Below, piece by piece: positions 26,363 through 35,972 of a stretch of 64,000 nt of DNA. Position 1 is the stretch's first letter. Every line of letters starts with the position of its first letter. The notes under the pieces were generated by a model, which saw nothing but the letters and a program-made list of their open reading frames with translations, was not told where the DNA came from and ran no database searches. Source of the DNA: Streptomyces huiliensis (lineage in GTDB: Bacteria; Actinomycetota; Actinomycetes; Streptomycetales; Streptomycetaceae); NCBI RefSeq assembly GCF_020037025.1, contig NZ_JAIQLH010000013.1:53025-117024 (forward strand), written 5' to 3'. The position numbers and the translations under genes were made by a program.

Positions 26363-27045
26363 AAAACCCCCGCCATGTCCCGGACCGTGCCGTCCCGGAC
26401 GATGACCTCGCGATCGGAGTACGCGGCGACCCGCGACTCGTGGGTGACGAGGACGACGGCAGCGCGGGTCTCCCGGGCGGCGGCGGTGAGCAGCTCCATC
26501 ACCCGCTCGCCGTTGAGCGAGTCGAGGGCGCCGGTCGGCTCGTCCGCGAAGATCACGCGGGGCGAGGTGACGAGCGCGCGGGCGACGGCGACGCGCTGGC
26601 CCTGACCGCCGGACACCTCGCCGGGCCGCTGGTCGCGGGCGTCGGCGACGTCCAGCCGCTCCAGCCAGTGCAGGGCCTTGGCCTCGGCCTCCTTGCGCCG
26701 GAGACCGGCCAGCCGCAGCGGCAGGGCCGCGTTCTCCACACAGGTCAGCTCCGGCACCAGCTGGCCGAACTGGAAGACGAAGCCGAACTCCCCGCGCCGC
26801 AGCGCGCTCCGCTCGGCGTCCGGCAGGTCCGTCAGACGGTGGCCGTCGTAGGTGACGGTGCCCGCGTCCGGCCGCACGATGCCGGCCAGGCAGTGCAGCA
26901 GCGTGGACTTGCCGGAGCCGGAGGGACCCATGACGGCGACGACCTCGCCCGGGTGGACGGAGAAGTCGGCGTCGTCGAGGGCGCGCGTCGGGCCGTAGGA
27001 CTTGCGCAGGCCGACGGCGCTCAGCAGGGAGCCGGCGGGTATCAA
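26359..27045 (-). CDS. ABC transporter ATP-binding protein (MacB/LolD type)
   Basis: The 228-residue ATPase has Walker A GPSGSGKST, the Q-loop, signature VSGGQGQRVAVARAL, Walker B VIFADEPTGALD and the H-loop THE. It is the partner of the FtsX-like permease. The start is taken as TTG overlapping the padR stop codon (TTGA), which gives the usual length for this family; a GTG in the same region is out of frame. Four-base overlaps on both sides indicate a coupled three-gene operon. Confidence 0.92.
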   Translation of the reverse strand: MIPAGSLLSAVGLRKSYGPTRALDDADFSVHPGEVVAVMGPSGSGKSTLLHCLAGIVRPDAGTVTYDGHRLTDLPDAERSALRRGEFGFVFQFGQLVPELTCVENAALPLRLAGLRRKEAEAKALHWLERLDVADARDQRPGEVSGGQGQRVAVARALVTSPRVIFADEPTGALDSLNGERVMELLTAAARETRAAVVLVTHESRVAAYSDREVIVRDGTVRDMAGVL

Positions 27046-27566
27046 GCCCTCACCGCCTCGGCGAGCCGGCCGAGCCGGGCGGCGGTCACTTCCAGCCACC
27101 GCAGGTCGGCCTCGAGATGGAACAGCGCGTGGTCGCAGATCAGCTGGTCGGCCAGATCGCCGGAGCGCTTGCGCTCGGTCAGCCCGCGCATCAGCCGCAG
27201 GTGCTCCGCCCGCTGGGCGTCGAGCAGCCCGGCCGCGCTCCGCCCGGTCAGCAGGGCGAGGACGACCTTGGTGTAGAGGGTCGACTGGAGGTACGGCTCG
27301 GGCTTCTCGGGCCGGGCGAGCCACTGCCCGACGTCGGTGACGCCGGCCTCCGTGATCGCGTACCGCTTCCGGTCCGGGCCGCCGCCCTGCTCGATCCCGT
27401 CGACCTCGACGAGCCCGTTCTTCAGCAGGCGCGACATGGTCGCGTACACCTGGCCGTAGTGCAGCGGCCGGTCGTGACCGAAGTGCTCGTCGAAGGCCCG
27501 CTTCAGGTCGTAGCCGTGCCGCGGGCCGGATTCCAGCAGACCGAGCAGAGTGTGTCCGATCGACAT
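27042..27566 (-). CDS. PadR-family transcriptional regulator
   Basis: The 174-residue protein has the PadR winged helix (TLLGLLESGPRHGYDLKRAF ... LHYGQVYATMSRLLKNGLVE ... KRYAITEAG) and the C-terminal Vir-type dimerisation helix of subfamily 2. It is first in the operon with the ABC exporter, and a PadR-like operator lies 20 bp upstream, so it is most likely an autorepressor that also controls the exporter, released by a drug-like ligand. Confidence 0.93.
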   Translation of the reverse strand: MSIGHTLLGLLESGPRHGYDLKRAFDEHFGHDRPLHYGQVYATMSRLLKNGLVEVDGIEQGGGPDRKRYAITEAGVTDVGQWLARPEKPEPYLQSTLYTKVVLALLTGRSAAGLLDAQRAEHLRLMRGLTERKRSGDLADQLICDHALFHLEADLRWLEVTAARLGRLAEAVRA

Positions 27567-27585
27567 GCCCGCGACTGTACAACAG

Positions 27586-27608
27586 GTCTATACCCGAAAT
27601 GTATAGAC
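27586..27608. promoter_or_regulatory. PadR operator
   Basis: GTCTATA and TATAGAC form a perfect inverted repeat with a 9-base centre, in the otherwise GC-rich leader of the padR operon. Similar AT-rich dyads are typical PadR sites. It lies 20 to 42 bases upstream of the start codon, where bound protein would block transcription. Confidence 0.75.
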
Positions 27609-27662
27609 ATGGTGCAGAGTCGGAACGGACCGCCTGGCACCGCCTTCGCTGTCACGGACGCC

Positions 27663-27929
27663 TCAACCGCCGGGTTCGGTTCCCGGCTTTCCCGCCGCGT
27701 TCTCCTCCGACGCGGCCGGGCGGCCGGGCCGGCGGATCGCCCCGACGTTCCGGGGCAGCCGGCCGGCCTCCGACAGCGCCTTGCGGAGCAGGAACTCGAT
27801 CTGCGCGTTCGCGCTGCGCAGCTCTTCGGCGGCCCAGCGCGAGAGCGCGTCGTGGACCAGCGGGTCGAGCCGCAGCAGCACTTGCTTGCGCTGCCGCGGC
27901 CGTCCTTGCGGGGGAAGGTCGTCCGTCAC
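27663..27929 (-). CDS. Small ribbon-helix-helix-like protein coupled to the SPFH gene
   Basis: This 88-residue basic protein contains RKQVLLRLDPLVHDALSRWA followed by LRSANAQIEFLLRKALSEAG, which is the strand-helix-helix pattern of Arc/CopG DNA-binding proteins. The C-terminal 30 residues are a Pro/Gly-rich tail. The GTG start overlaps the SPFH stop (GTGA). A DNA-binding role is inferred from the fold pattern; the nearby perfect palindrome is a candidate target. Confidence 0.75.
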   Translation of the reverse strand: MTDDLPPQGRPRQRKQVLLRLDPLVHDALSRWAAEELRSANAQIEFLLRKALSEAGRLPRNVGAIRRPGRPAASEENAAGKPGTEPGG

Positions 27930-28894
27930 TGGTACAGGGTGCCGGTGTTGAGGACGGGCTGTGCGGCCCGGTCCCCGCACAGCACCACCATCAGGTTGCT
28001 CACCATGGCCGCCTTCCGCTCCTCGTCCAGCTCGACGATGCCCTGCTCGTTGATGCGGGCGAGGGCCTGCTCGACCATCCCCACCGCACCCTCGACGATC
28101 ATCTGCCGGGCGGCCACCACCGCGCCGGCCTGCTGCCGCTGGAGCATCGCGGAGGCGATCTCCGGAGCGTAGGCGAGGTGCGTGAACCGCGACTCGACGA
28201 TCCGGACGCCCGCCGCCGCCACCCGCGCGTGCAGCTCGACGGCCAGCTTCTCGGTGATCTCCTCGGCGTTGCCGCGCAGCGACAGTGCGGTCTCGTCGTG
28301 GGCGTCGTAGGGGTACTCGATGGCGATGTGCCGGACGGCCGCCTCGGTCTGGACGGCGACGAACTCCTGGAAGTCCTCCACCGCGAACGTCGCCTGCGCG
28401 GTGTCCTCGACCTGCCACACCACGACCGCCGCCAGCTCGATGGGGTTGCCGTAGGCGTCGTTCACCTTCAGGACGGCCGTCTCGTGGTTCCGCACCCGGG
28501 TGGAGACCTTCTCCCGGCTGGTGAACGGGTTGACCCAGCGCAGGCCCTCGGTGCGGATCGTGCCGCGGTAGCGGCCGAAGAGCTGGACGACGCGGGTCTC
28601 ACCGGGGGCGATGGTGTTCAGCCCGCACATGGCGACGATCGCGCCGATGCCGACGACCACGCCGCACGCGATGAGCGCGCCGGCCGCGCCCTTGTTCCCG
28701 TCCGCCCCGAACCCGGCGCCGAGGACGACCAGTCCCACGCCGGCCAGGAGTCCCAGCAGCCCCAGCAGCAGGGCGAGTCCGCCGCCGATGTCCTTGGCGG
28801 GCATCTCGCGCACGGGCGGTCGGGGCACCTCGGGTGCGTGCGCCGTGGTGGTGCCGGTGTCGGTGGTGGTGGTGTCAAGTGGTGCTTCGGGCAT
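27926..28894 (-). CDS. SPFH/Band 7 domain membrane protein
   Basis: The 322-residue protein has a Thr-rich N-terminus, two adjacent transmembrane helices (LALLLGLLGLLAGVGLVVLG and ALIACGVVVGIGAIVAMCGL) and a cytoplasmic SPFH domain (VVQLFGRYRGTIRTEGLRWV ... ESRFTHLAYAPEIASAMLQR). SPFH proteins oligomerise and organise membrane microdomains or restrain membrane proteases. A perfect 16-bp palindrome lies 26 bp upstream of the start. Confidence 0.92.
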   Translation of the reverse strand: MPEAPLDTTTTDTGTTTAHAPEVPRPPVREMPAKDIGGGLALLLGLLGLLAGVGLVVLGAGFGADGNKGAAGALIACGVVVGIGAIVAMCGLNTIAPGETRVVQLFGRYRGTIRTEGLRWVNPFTSREKVSTRVRNHETAVLKVNDAYGNPIELAAVVVWQVEDTAQATFAVEDFQEFVAVQTEAAVRHIAIEYPYDAHDETALSLRGNAEEITEKLAVELHARVAAAGVRIVESRFTHLAYAPEIASAMLQRQQAGAVVAARQMIVEGAVGMVEQALARINEQGIVELDEERKAAMVSNLMVVLCGDRAAQPVLNTGTLYQ

Positions 28895-28920
28895 GGCTGT
28901 CCCCCCGGTTGGTGTCTAGC

Positions 28921-28936
28921 AAACTGATATCAGTTT
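28921..28936. promoter_or_regulatory. Perfect 16-bp palindrome upstream of the SPFH gene
   Basis: AAACTGATATCAGTTT is a perfect palindrome without a spacer, sharply AT-rich against its surroundings and positioned at the expected promoter of the SPFH-RHH operon. It is probably a repressor or activator operator. The ribbon-helix-helix protein of the same operon is a plausible, untested binder. Confidence 0.75.
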
Positions 28937-29099
28937 ATCGCCCTGTACGGTTTCCCGCATCGCGCCGCACCCGGGTTCCGTCCTCCGGGGGTGCTATATG
29001 TCACGTGCGCCAAACCCTTGATCGATGGGCCTTTGGTCACACTTGCGGTGTTAGCTTCGTGAGCTGGTTGGGGGCGGACAGAGTGGAGCTACGGGAGAG

Positions 29100-31418
29100 A
29101 TGGGTCGAGCCGAAGCACGACGGGCGCAGAAGGGCAGTGCCCGCAGCGCCAAGGGCAAAAAGCCCAAAAAGACCGGCATACGCCGCTTTTTCACGTGGAA
29201 GAAGCTGCTCGCTTACTTCTTCGGACTGATAGCCCTGGGCGTCGGTGCCTTCGTGGCGCTGTACTTGTACGTGGACGTGCCGGACGACGGCAAGCATGCC
29301 GCCAAGGCGCAGGCCACGGTCTACAAGTTGCCTGACGGTAAGGTCATCAAGCGGGACGGTGAGTTCAACCGCGAGATGGTCGACTTCTCGAAGATCCCGA
29401 AGAACGTGCAGAACGCCGTCATCGCGGCGGAGAACAAGGACTTCTGGGACGACTCGGGCGTGGACCTGATGGGTACCTCGCGCGGCATCCTCAAGACAGT
29501 GATGGGCGAGGGGAAGCAGGGTGGTTCGACGATCACCCAGCAGTACGTCAAGAACTACTACCTCGACCAGCGTCAGACCGTCAGCCGCAAGGTCACCGAG
29601 CTCATCATCTCGCTGAAGCTCAAGAACAAGATGTCCAAGGAGAAGATCCTTGAGGGCTATCTGAACACGAGCTACTTCGGCCGCAACTCCTACGGTGTCC
29701 AAGCCGCTTCCCACGCGTACTTCAACAAGGAGCTCGACAAGCTCACCGTCGAAGAGTCGGCGTACCTCGCCGCCCTGCTCCAGGCGCCGAGCCAGTACGA
29801 CGTCGTGACGGGCTCCGAGACGGGCAAGAAGCTCGCCAAACAGCGTTGGAACTACGTACTCGACAAGATGGTCGAGAAGAACTGGCTGGCCAAGGACAAG
29901 CGCCAGACCATGAAGTTCCCGACGGTGAAGAAGCCGAAGGCGGACACCGGCTTCAGGGGGCAGAACGGGTACCTCTACCGCCTGGCCCAGGACCAGGCCG
30001 CGGAGATCCTCAAGAAGAAGAACATGGACCTCGGCGCCGGTGGATACACCATCACGCTGAGCATCGACCCCAAGCGCCAGGCGGCCCTGGAGAAGGCGGT
30101 CGACGACAAGCTGTGGAGCCGGATCGACCCCAAGGCCCGCAAGGTCGACAAGGCCGTCCAGCCGGGCGCGGTCTCCGTGGACCCGAAGACCGGCAAGATC
30201 GTTGCCTTGTATGGCGGCAGGGAATTCGGCAAGCACCAGATATCCAACGCCACCCGTGAGGACTACCAGCCGGGTTCGACGTTCAAGCCCTTCATCTACG
30301 CCGCCGCCTTGACGAACGGTTCGAAGACCCAGGACGGCAAGCCAATCAACGCCAACACCATCTACAACGGCGACAACAAGCACGTCATCACGGGTCCCGG
30401 GGCCAACGGCTACAACCCCGAGAACGAGGACCAGACCAGCTATGGCCCGGTCACCGTCGAGTTCGGGATGCAGAAGTCGATCAACCCCGTCTTCGCGCAG
30501 ATGGCCGTGGACGTCGGTCTGAGCAAGGTCAAGGAAACGGCCGTCGGCCTCGGCATGAACGGCAAGGCCAACGACTTCGGCGCCCACCCCGCCATGGCCC
30601 TCGGCTCCATGTCGCAGAGCCCGTTGCACATGGCGGCCGCCTACGCGACCCTGAACAACCACGGCAAGAGCGTCGAGCCCAGCATCATCAAGTCCATCAG
30701 CCGAAACGGCCAGGACATCGACCTGCCCAGCTCGTCCGGCCGTGAGGAAGTCCTCAGCCGCGACGCCGCCGACGGCGTAACCGCCGTCCTTCAGAGCGTG
30801 GTCGAGAGCGACGACGGCACGGCGAAGAAGGTCCGCAGCTCGCGCTACGAGGTGGCGGGCAAGACGGGTACGTCCGAAGAGGACAAGTCCGCCTGGTTCA
30901 CGGCCTACACGCCGGACCTGACCACGGTGGTCGCGGTCTACGGTGAGGGCGACAAGGGCACGCACGTGCCGCTGTACGGCGCGGGCGGCGAGCCCCGGGT
31001 CGGCGGCAGCAGCTTCCCGGCCGACATCTGGGCCGCGTACACGTCCGAGGCGCTTGGCGACGACGCCACGGCCAAGTTCGACCTGGACACCGAGAACGGT
31101 GCCGCCACCGCGGAGCCGCCGCCGGCCACCACGGCCCCGCCGGCCACCACGGCCCCGCCGGCCACCACGGCCCCGCCGACGACGCCGCCGCCCACCACGA
31201 AGGCGCCGACCACGCCGCCGGCCAAGAACTCGCCGAGCGCGACGAAGAAGCCCACGGACAAGGAAACGAAGCACACCTTGCCCCCCAAGCCGACCGTCCC
31301 GCCCAAGCCGACCCGCACCAACCGTCCCATCCCGCCGGACACTGGCGGACCGGGCGGCCCCGGTGGCCCCGGAGGCCAAGGAGGCCCGGGCGGCGACGAC
31401 GGGCTGGACCTGCCGTAG
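29100..31418 (+). CDS. Class A penicillin-binding protein (bifunctional)
   Basis: The 772-residue enzyme polymerises and cross-links peptidoglycan. It has a basic cytoplasmic tail, one helix (LLAYFFGLIALGVGAFVAL), a GT51 glycosyltransferase domain (IAAENKDFW, GGSTITQQYVKN, LNTSYFGRNSYG) and a transpeptidase domain with SxxK at STFK (Ser about 392), SxN at SIN (about 460) and KTGT (about 588). The C-terminal 110 residues are a Pro/Thr- and Gly-rich tail with repeated PPATTA units, likely spanning the wall; there are no PASTA domains. GGGAG precedes the ATG. Codon use in the 5' half is less GC-biased than in its neighbours. Confidence 0.95.
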   Translation: MGRAEARRAQKGSARSAKGKKPKKTGIRRFFTWKKLLAYFFGLIALGVGAFVALYLYVDVPDDGKHAAKAQATVYKLPDGKVIKRDGEFNREMVDFSKIPKNVQNAVIAAENKDFWDDSGVDLMGTSRGILKTVMGEGKQGGSTITQQYVKNYYLDQRQTVSRKVTELIISLKLKNKMSKEKILEGYLNTSYFGRNSYGVQAASHAYFNKELDKLTVEESAYLAALLQAPSQYDVVTGSETGKKLAKQRWNYVLDKMVEKNWLAKDKRQTMKFPTVKKPKADTGFRGQNGYLYRLAQDQAAEILKKKNMDLGAGGYTITLSIDPKRQAALEKAVDDKLWSRIDPKARKVDKAVQPGAVSVDPKTGKIVALYGGREFGKHQISNATREDYQPGSTFKPFIYAAALTNGSKTQDGKPINANTIYNGDNKHVITGPGANGYNPENEDQTSYGPVTVEFGMQKSINPVFAQMAVDVGLSKVKETAVGLGMNGKANDFGAHPAMALGSMSQSPLHMAAAYATLNNHGKSVEPSIIKSISRNGQDIDLPSSSGREEVLSRDAADGVTAVLQSVVESDDGTAKKVRSSRYEVAGKTGTSEEDKSAWFTAYTPDLTTVVAVYGEGDKGTHVPLYGAGGEPRVGGSSFPADIWAAYTSEALGDDATAKFDLDTENGAATAEPPPATTAPPATTAPPATTAPPTTPPPTTKAPTTPPAKNSPSATKKPTDKETKHTLPPKPTVPPKPTRTNRPIPPDTGGPGGPGGPGGQGGPGGDDGLDLP

Positions 31419-31441
31419 CTCTACGGCGGACGCCATGCGGC

Positions 31442-31506
31442 AAGGGCCGCTCCCCTCTGAAGGGGAGCGGCCCTTCCGCATGTCCGGGACCCTTCCGCAT
31501 GTCCGG
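31442..31506. terminator. Strong hairpin followed by a 19-bp tandem duplication
   Basis: AAGGGCCGCTCCCC pairs perfectly with GGGGAGCGGCCCTT (31442-31475) around a TCTGAA loop between the convergent PBP and catalase genes. Its right edge runs into two direct copies of CCCTTCCGCATGTCCGG (31471-31487 and 31490-31506). Confidence 0.8.
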
Positions 31507-31524
31507 AAGCGGCCTCCGGGACCC

Positions 31525-32988
31525 TCAGCCCCCGTTCACCCGCGCCGCGATGCGGTCCCCGGTCGCCTTGTCGATGTTGCGCCAGTACTGGAGCGCCCGG
31601 CTCAGCACCGGCGCGCTCACCCCGTTCAGCAGGTGGCCGGAGACGGTGGCGACGAGGCGGTCGCGGGCCGCGTCGTCGTAGACCTGGCGGACGAGGGTGC
31701 CGGCCTGGCCCCAGTCGTCGTCCTCGCGGTGCAGCCGGTACGCCTCGCGGACCATGTCGCCCGAGGCGTGCCAGCCGGCGGTCTCGCCGAAGCGGGAGGT
31801 GTCGGCGGCCGGGCCGCCGTACGAGTTGGGGGCGTACGGGCGAGCCGTGTGCGACGGCTCGTAGCGCATCGGGCCGTCCTTGGCGTAGGAGTTCACGCCG
31901 GAGCGGGGGTGGTTGGGCGGCAGCTGGGCGTAGTTGGGGCCGACGCGGTAGCGGTGGGCGTCGGGGTAGGAGAAGAGCCGGCCGAGGAGCATCTTGTCGG
32001 GCGACGGGCCGATGCCGGGGACCAGGTTGGACGGCTCGAAGGCGGCCTGCTCGATGTGGACGAAGAAGTCGTCCGGGTTCCGATCCAGGGTGAGGCGGCC
32101 CACCTCGGTCAGCGGGTAGTCGCCGTGCGGCCACACCTTCGTCAGGTCGAAGGGGTTGAAGCGGTAGTCCGGGGCGTCGTCGAACGGCATCACCTGGACG
32201 TGCAGGGTCCACGAGGGGGCGTCCCCGCCGTCGATCGCCTGCCAGAGGTCGCGGCGGTGCCGGTCCGGGTCCTCGCCGGCCAGGTGGTCGGCCTCCTCCT
32301 GGGTGAGGCACTCGATGCCCTGGTCGGTCTTGAAGTGGTACTTGACCCAGAACTTCTCGCCGCCGCCGTTGACCCACATGTAGGTGTGCGAGCCGTAGCC
32401 GTTCATGTGCCGCCAGGTGCGCGGCACGCCCCGGTCGCCCATCAGCCAGGCGACCTGGTGGGCCGACTCGGGGGACAGCGTCCAGAAGTCCCACTGCATG
32501 TCGTTGTCGCGCAGCCCGTTGTCGGGGCGGCGCTTCTGCGAGCGGATGAAGTCCTGGAACTTCAGCGGGTCGCGGACGAAGAAGACGGGCGTGTTGTTGC
32601 CGACCAGGTCGTAGTTGCCGTGCTCGGTGTAGAACTTGACCGCGAAGCCCCGCGGGTCGCGCCAGGTGTCCGGCGAGCCCTGCTCACCGGCCACCGTGGA
32701 GAAGCGGGCCAGTGTCTCGGTGGTCGTCCCCGGCTGGAAGACCGCCGCCTTGGTGAACTGGCTGACGTCGTTGGTCACCCGGAACGTGCCGTAGGCGCCG
32801 CCGCCCTTGGCGTGGACCACCCGCTCCGGGACGCGTTCCCGGTTGAACTGGGCCATCTTCTCGATCAGGTAGTGGTCCTGGAGAAGAATGGGGCCGGTGT
32901 CGCCGATGGTGAGCGAGTGTTCGTCGCTCTCCACGGGGATGCCGACGTTGTTCGTCGTGTACGGAGTGCTGTGCGCCGAGTCGGTCAT
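31525..32988 (-). CDS. Monofunctional heme catalase
   Basis: The 487-residue protein is a clade-3-sized small-subunit catalase that breaks down hydrogen peroxide. It has the catalytic His in [12 protein letters not shown], the conserved Asn region [13 protein letters not shown], and the proximal heme Tyr in [20 protein letters not shown] precedes the ATG ([13 protein letters not shown]); the longer in-frame start is not supported. It is close in length to S. coelicolor CatA, but no adjacent catR gene is present here. Confidence 0.95.
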   Translation of the reverse strand: MTDSAHSTPYTTNNVGIPVESDEHSLTIGDTGPILLQDHYLIEKMAQFNRERVPERVVHAKGGGAYGTFRVTNDVSQFTKAAVFQPGTTTETLARFSTVAGEQGSPDTWRDPRGFAVKFYTEHGNYDLVGNNTPVFFVRDPLKFQDFIRSQKRRPDNGLRDNDMQWDFWTLSPESAHQVAWLMGDRGVPRTWRHMNGYGSHTYMWVNGGGEKFWVKYHFKTDQGIECLTQEEADHLAGEDPDRHRRDLWQAIDGGDAPSWTLHVQVMPFDDAPDYRFNPFDLTKVWPHGDYPLTEVGRLTLDRNPDDFFVHIEQAAFEPSNLVPGIGPSPDKMLLGRLFSYPDAHRYRVGPNYAQLPPNHPRSGVNSYAKDGPMRYEPSHTARPYAPNSYGGPAADTSRFGETAGWHASGDMVREAYRLHREDDDWGQAGTLVRQVYDDAARDRLVATVSGHLLNGVSAPVLSRALQYWRNIDKATGDRIAARVNGG

Positions 32989-33121
32989 GGAAGACGCCTC
33001 CTGCCGCGGACGAAGGGGGACGCCGTCGCTGGCGTCCTCCGCACCGAGCAAGTCAACCCCTGCCGACAGGGTGTCGACAACACGGCCTGCGGACCCGTCC
33101 GACCTTGGCCGGAAAGTGCGG

Positions 33122-35144
33122 TCAGTGCCCCTGGGCGGACGGACCGGGCAGCCCCAGCTCGAACCACACCACCTTCCCCGTGCTCAGCCGTGTCGCTCCC
33201 CACCGCCGGGCCAGCTTGTTCACCAGGTACAGCCCGCGCCCGCCCTCGTCCGACGGGCGCGCCTGCCGCAGCCGCGGCAGCTGCGGCACGTCGTCGCCGA
33301 CCTCGCAGCGGAGCACGTCCGTCCGCAGCAGGCGCAGCGTGATCGGCCGTTCCGCGTACCGGACGGCGTTGGTGATCACCTCGCTGACCAGCAGCTCCAC
33401 CGCGTCGGTGAGCTCCGGCAACCCCCAGCGCTCCAGCGCCCGGCGAGCCAGCCGGCGGGCCTGGCGGGCGGTCTGCGGGCGCGGGTCGAGGAACCAGTAC
33501 GCGACGTCGCTGGGCGCTATGCCCTCGAAGCGGGCGGCGAGCAGGGCGATGTCGTCGTCCCGGTCGCCCGGGCCGAGCATGCCCAGCACCTCGTCGCAGA
33601 GCGGCTCCAGCGGCGGCGGGTTGGGGACGGTGAGGCGGGCGGTGTCGATGAGCCGCTCGCGCAGCTGCTCTATCCCCGTCCACACGTCCCGGATCCGCGA
33701 CTCGACGAGCCCGTCCGTGTAGAGCAGCAGCGTGGCCCCGGCGGGCGCGTCCAGCTCCACGGCCTCGAAGTCGACGCCACCGACGCCGATCGGCGCGCCC
33801 GGCGGGACGCGCAGCACCTCGGCGCGGCCGCCGCGGTGCAGCATGATGGGCGGCGGATGGCCCGCGTTGGCGATGACGATGCGGTGCGAGACCGGGTCGT
33901 AGACCGCGTAGAGGCAGGTCGCCATCCGGTCCGAACCCAGCCGCTGCGCCTGCTCGTCGAGGTGGTGCAGCACCTCCTGCGGCGGCAGGTCCAGGCCCGC
34001 GAGCGTCTGCGCGGTGGTGCGCAGCTGGCCCATGATCGCGGCGGACGTCATGGAGTGGCCCATCACGTCGCCGACGACCAGTGCGATCCGGTTGCCGGGC
34101 AGCGGGATCGCGTCGTACCAGTCGCCGCCGACCCGGGCGGTCTCCGCGGCCGGGAGGTAGCGGCTGGCGAGCCGGACACCGGTGGGCTGCGGGAGGGAGT
34201 CGGGGAGCATGGTGCGCTGGAGCTCGTCCGCGATGTAGACCTCGCGGCCGTAGAGCACGGCCTTGTCCACGCCGAGCGCGGTGTGGGTGGCCAGCTGCGC
34301 GGCCACCAGCAGGTCGTCGCCCTCGAACGCGGCCCGGTCGGGGCGTCGGATGAAGACCGCCGCGCCGATCACCCGGCGGCGCCCGCGCAGCGGCGCGAGG
34401 ATCGTCCGGCGCCGCTGCGGTACGTGCCGGTCCTCGCCCAGCAGTTCGGGCAGGGCCGCCCGCGCGGCCGAGGAGTCCCCGAAGACGGGCCGGACACCCC
34501 GCAGCACCTCCGCGAGCGGCCCGCCTATGCGCACCTCGCAGCGCTCGGCCGCCTCGTCGGCGAGTTCGAGGCCCAGGCCGGGGGAGCCGGCCGGGCGGGC
34601 CCCGGCCTCCGGTCCCGCGGGGGCCTCCGGCGGCCAGACGGTGTCCGGCGTGCCGAGGCCGCGCGCGTACTCGGGGAGCCGGTCGGTGCGGCGCAGCCGC
34701 AGGACGACGGGGCCGACGGGCCGCTCGTCGCCGACCGGCAGCGGGTCGCGCAGGTAGACGAGGATGGCGTCGGCGAACGTCGGCACGGTGGCCCGGCAGA
34801 GGCCCAGCACGATCTCGTCCAGGTCGATGCCGCGGGCGATCCGCCGGGTGGCGGCGCCGACGAAGCGCAGCCGCTCCCCGCTGCCGGCGCCCGGGTGCGC
34901 CCCGGCCCGCGGGTCCCGTGCCGCCGGCGGGCGGTCCGGCCGCCTCGGAGGCGCTCACGACGGGCCGTACGGGCCGCGCCCCGCGCGGCAGCGGCAGGCC
35001 GTCGTCGGTCCGGTCACCGGGGGCGTCACCGGGTGCGCCGCCGGTGCGGGGGCGCGGCACGGCCGCCGGTGAGGGCGCCGGCGCGGGGCTATGCCGGACT
35101 GCGGCATTCCGCTGTCCTCCGTGGGAGTCGGTCTGCTCCGTCAC
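33122..35144 (-). CDS. GAF-SpoIIE phosphatase-HATPase protein with an apparent 5' frameshift
   Basis: A GAF-like N-terminal domain, a PP2C/SpoIIE phosphatase ([49 protein letters not shown]) and a C-terminal HATPase_c anti-sigma-type kinase domain ([28 protein letters not shown]) are readable in one frame from 34954 to 33122. That frame has no good start: the conserved [15 protein letters not shown] segment precedes the first GTG (34810). A GTG at 35144 opens a frame that covers the missing N-terminus but is offset by one base. One extra base in the CCC run near 34914 would explain it. Family members act in partner-switch control of sigma factors. Confidence 0.75.
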
Positions 35145-35199
35145 GCGTGGGGTTCCATCCGTCGGGGCGTCACGCCCGGTCGCACAGGGCGCACCATGG

Positions 35200-35880
35200 T
35201 CAGGCGGCGCGTCGCAGATTGAGGAAGAGCTGGATCTCGGGCGGGACGTCCGTGCTCAGCGGGGCGTAGGCCAGCGAGTTCTCCCCGACGATCTCGAACC
35301 CCGCCTCGCGGACGACCTCCCGCAACTCGTCGCGCAGGTAACCCGATACCCGAATCGTGTTACCGAGGAACGGTATCGCATAGTCGTCCACGTCCGCCTC
35401 CACCATCGAGAGAGCCATCAGCCCCCCGGGTCTCAGCAGTCCGTGCAGCATCAGCAGCGCGTGCGGGATCTCCGGACGCGGCAGCATCAGCAGGGCGAAG
35501 AAGGCGGCGACACCGTCGAAGGTGCCCAGCCGCCCGTCCTTCAGGTCGGCCAGGTCGGCCTGGTGGAACTCGGCTCCGGGGACGTGGCCGCGGGCCAGGT
35601 CGAGCATCCCGGCCGAGAGGTCGACGCCCACCACCCGGTGCCCGGCCTCCGCCAGCTGCCGGGCCGTCGGGAGGCCGGTGCCGCAGCCGACGTCGAGGAT
35701 CCTGGAGCCGGCCGGCAGCGACTCCGCGAGCCAGGCGCCGGAGGCCAGCTGGCCCTCCTTGTGCGGGAACGCCTCGTCGTACCGGTCGCCGATGGCGTCG
35801 AACGCCTCGGCTTGCCCGCTGCGGTCCAGGCCCGCGGGGGCATAGCCGTCGTAGGCCCGCCGGATGTGGTCACCGCTCAC
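35200..35880 (-). CDS. Class I SAM-dependent methyltransferase
   Basis: The 226-residue protein has the SAM-binding motif I ILDVGCGTGLPTARQL, motif II VVGVDLSAGMLDLA, and FFALLMLPRPE followed by LRPGGLMALSMV. Substrate is unknown; the fold group (Methyltransf_11/25) includes small-molecule methylases. GTG 35880 was chosen with GGCGGAG upstream, giving a normal length; the longer ORF starts inside a tandem repeat. Confidence 0.87.
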   Translation of the reverse strand: MSGDHIRRAYDGYAPAGLDRSGQAEAFDAIGDRYDEAFPHKEGQLASGAWLAESLPAGSRILDVGCGTGLPTARQLAEAGHRVVGVDLSAGMLDLARGHVPGAEFHQADLADLKDGRLGTFDGVAAFFALLMLPRPEIPHALLMLHGLLRPGGLMALSMVEADVDDYAIPFLGNTIRVSGYLRDELREVVREAGFEIVGENSLAYAPLSTDVPPEIQLFLNLRRAA

Positions 35881-35918
35881 CGCTCCGCCCTTCCGCCTGC
35901 CTCTGTCGGTGGTTCCGA

Positions 35919-35972
35919 CTGGTCGCTGCATTCCTGCCGGTCGATCTGGTCGCTGCATTCCTGCTGGTCGTC
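35919..35972. repeat. 27-bp tandem duplication upstream of the methyltransferase gene
   Basis: Two direct copies of a 27-bp unit beginning CTGGTCGCTGCATTCCTGC differ at three positions. They lie in the leader of the methyltransferase gene, between it and the DUF402 stop. Function is unknown. Confidence 0.75.

Noticed and set aside
29037..31481. 814-codon open frame on the minus strand
   Set aside because: It lies opposite the penicillin-binding protein gene, whose active-site motifs are all visible on the plus strand. The minus frame is compositional only.
34880..34960. Programmed ribosomal frameshifting in the SpoIIE-type gene
   Set aside because: No slippery heptamer with a downstream structure is evident, and the upstream frame does not stop near the shift; a plain indel or base-calling error is simpler.
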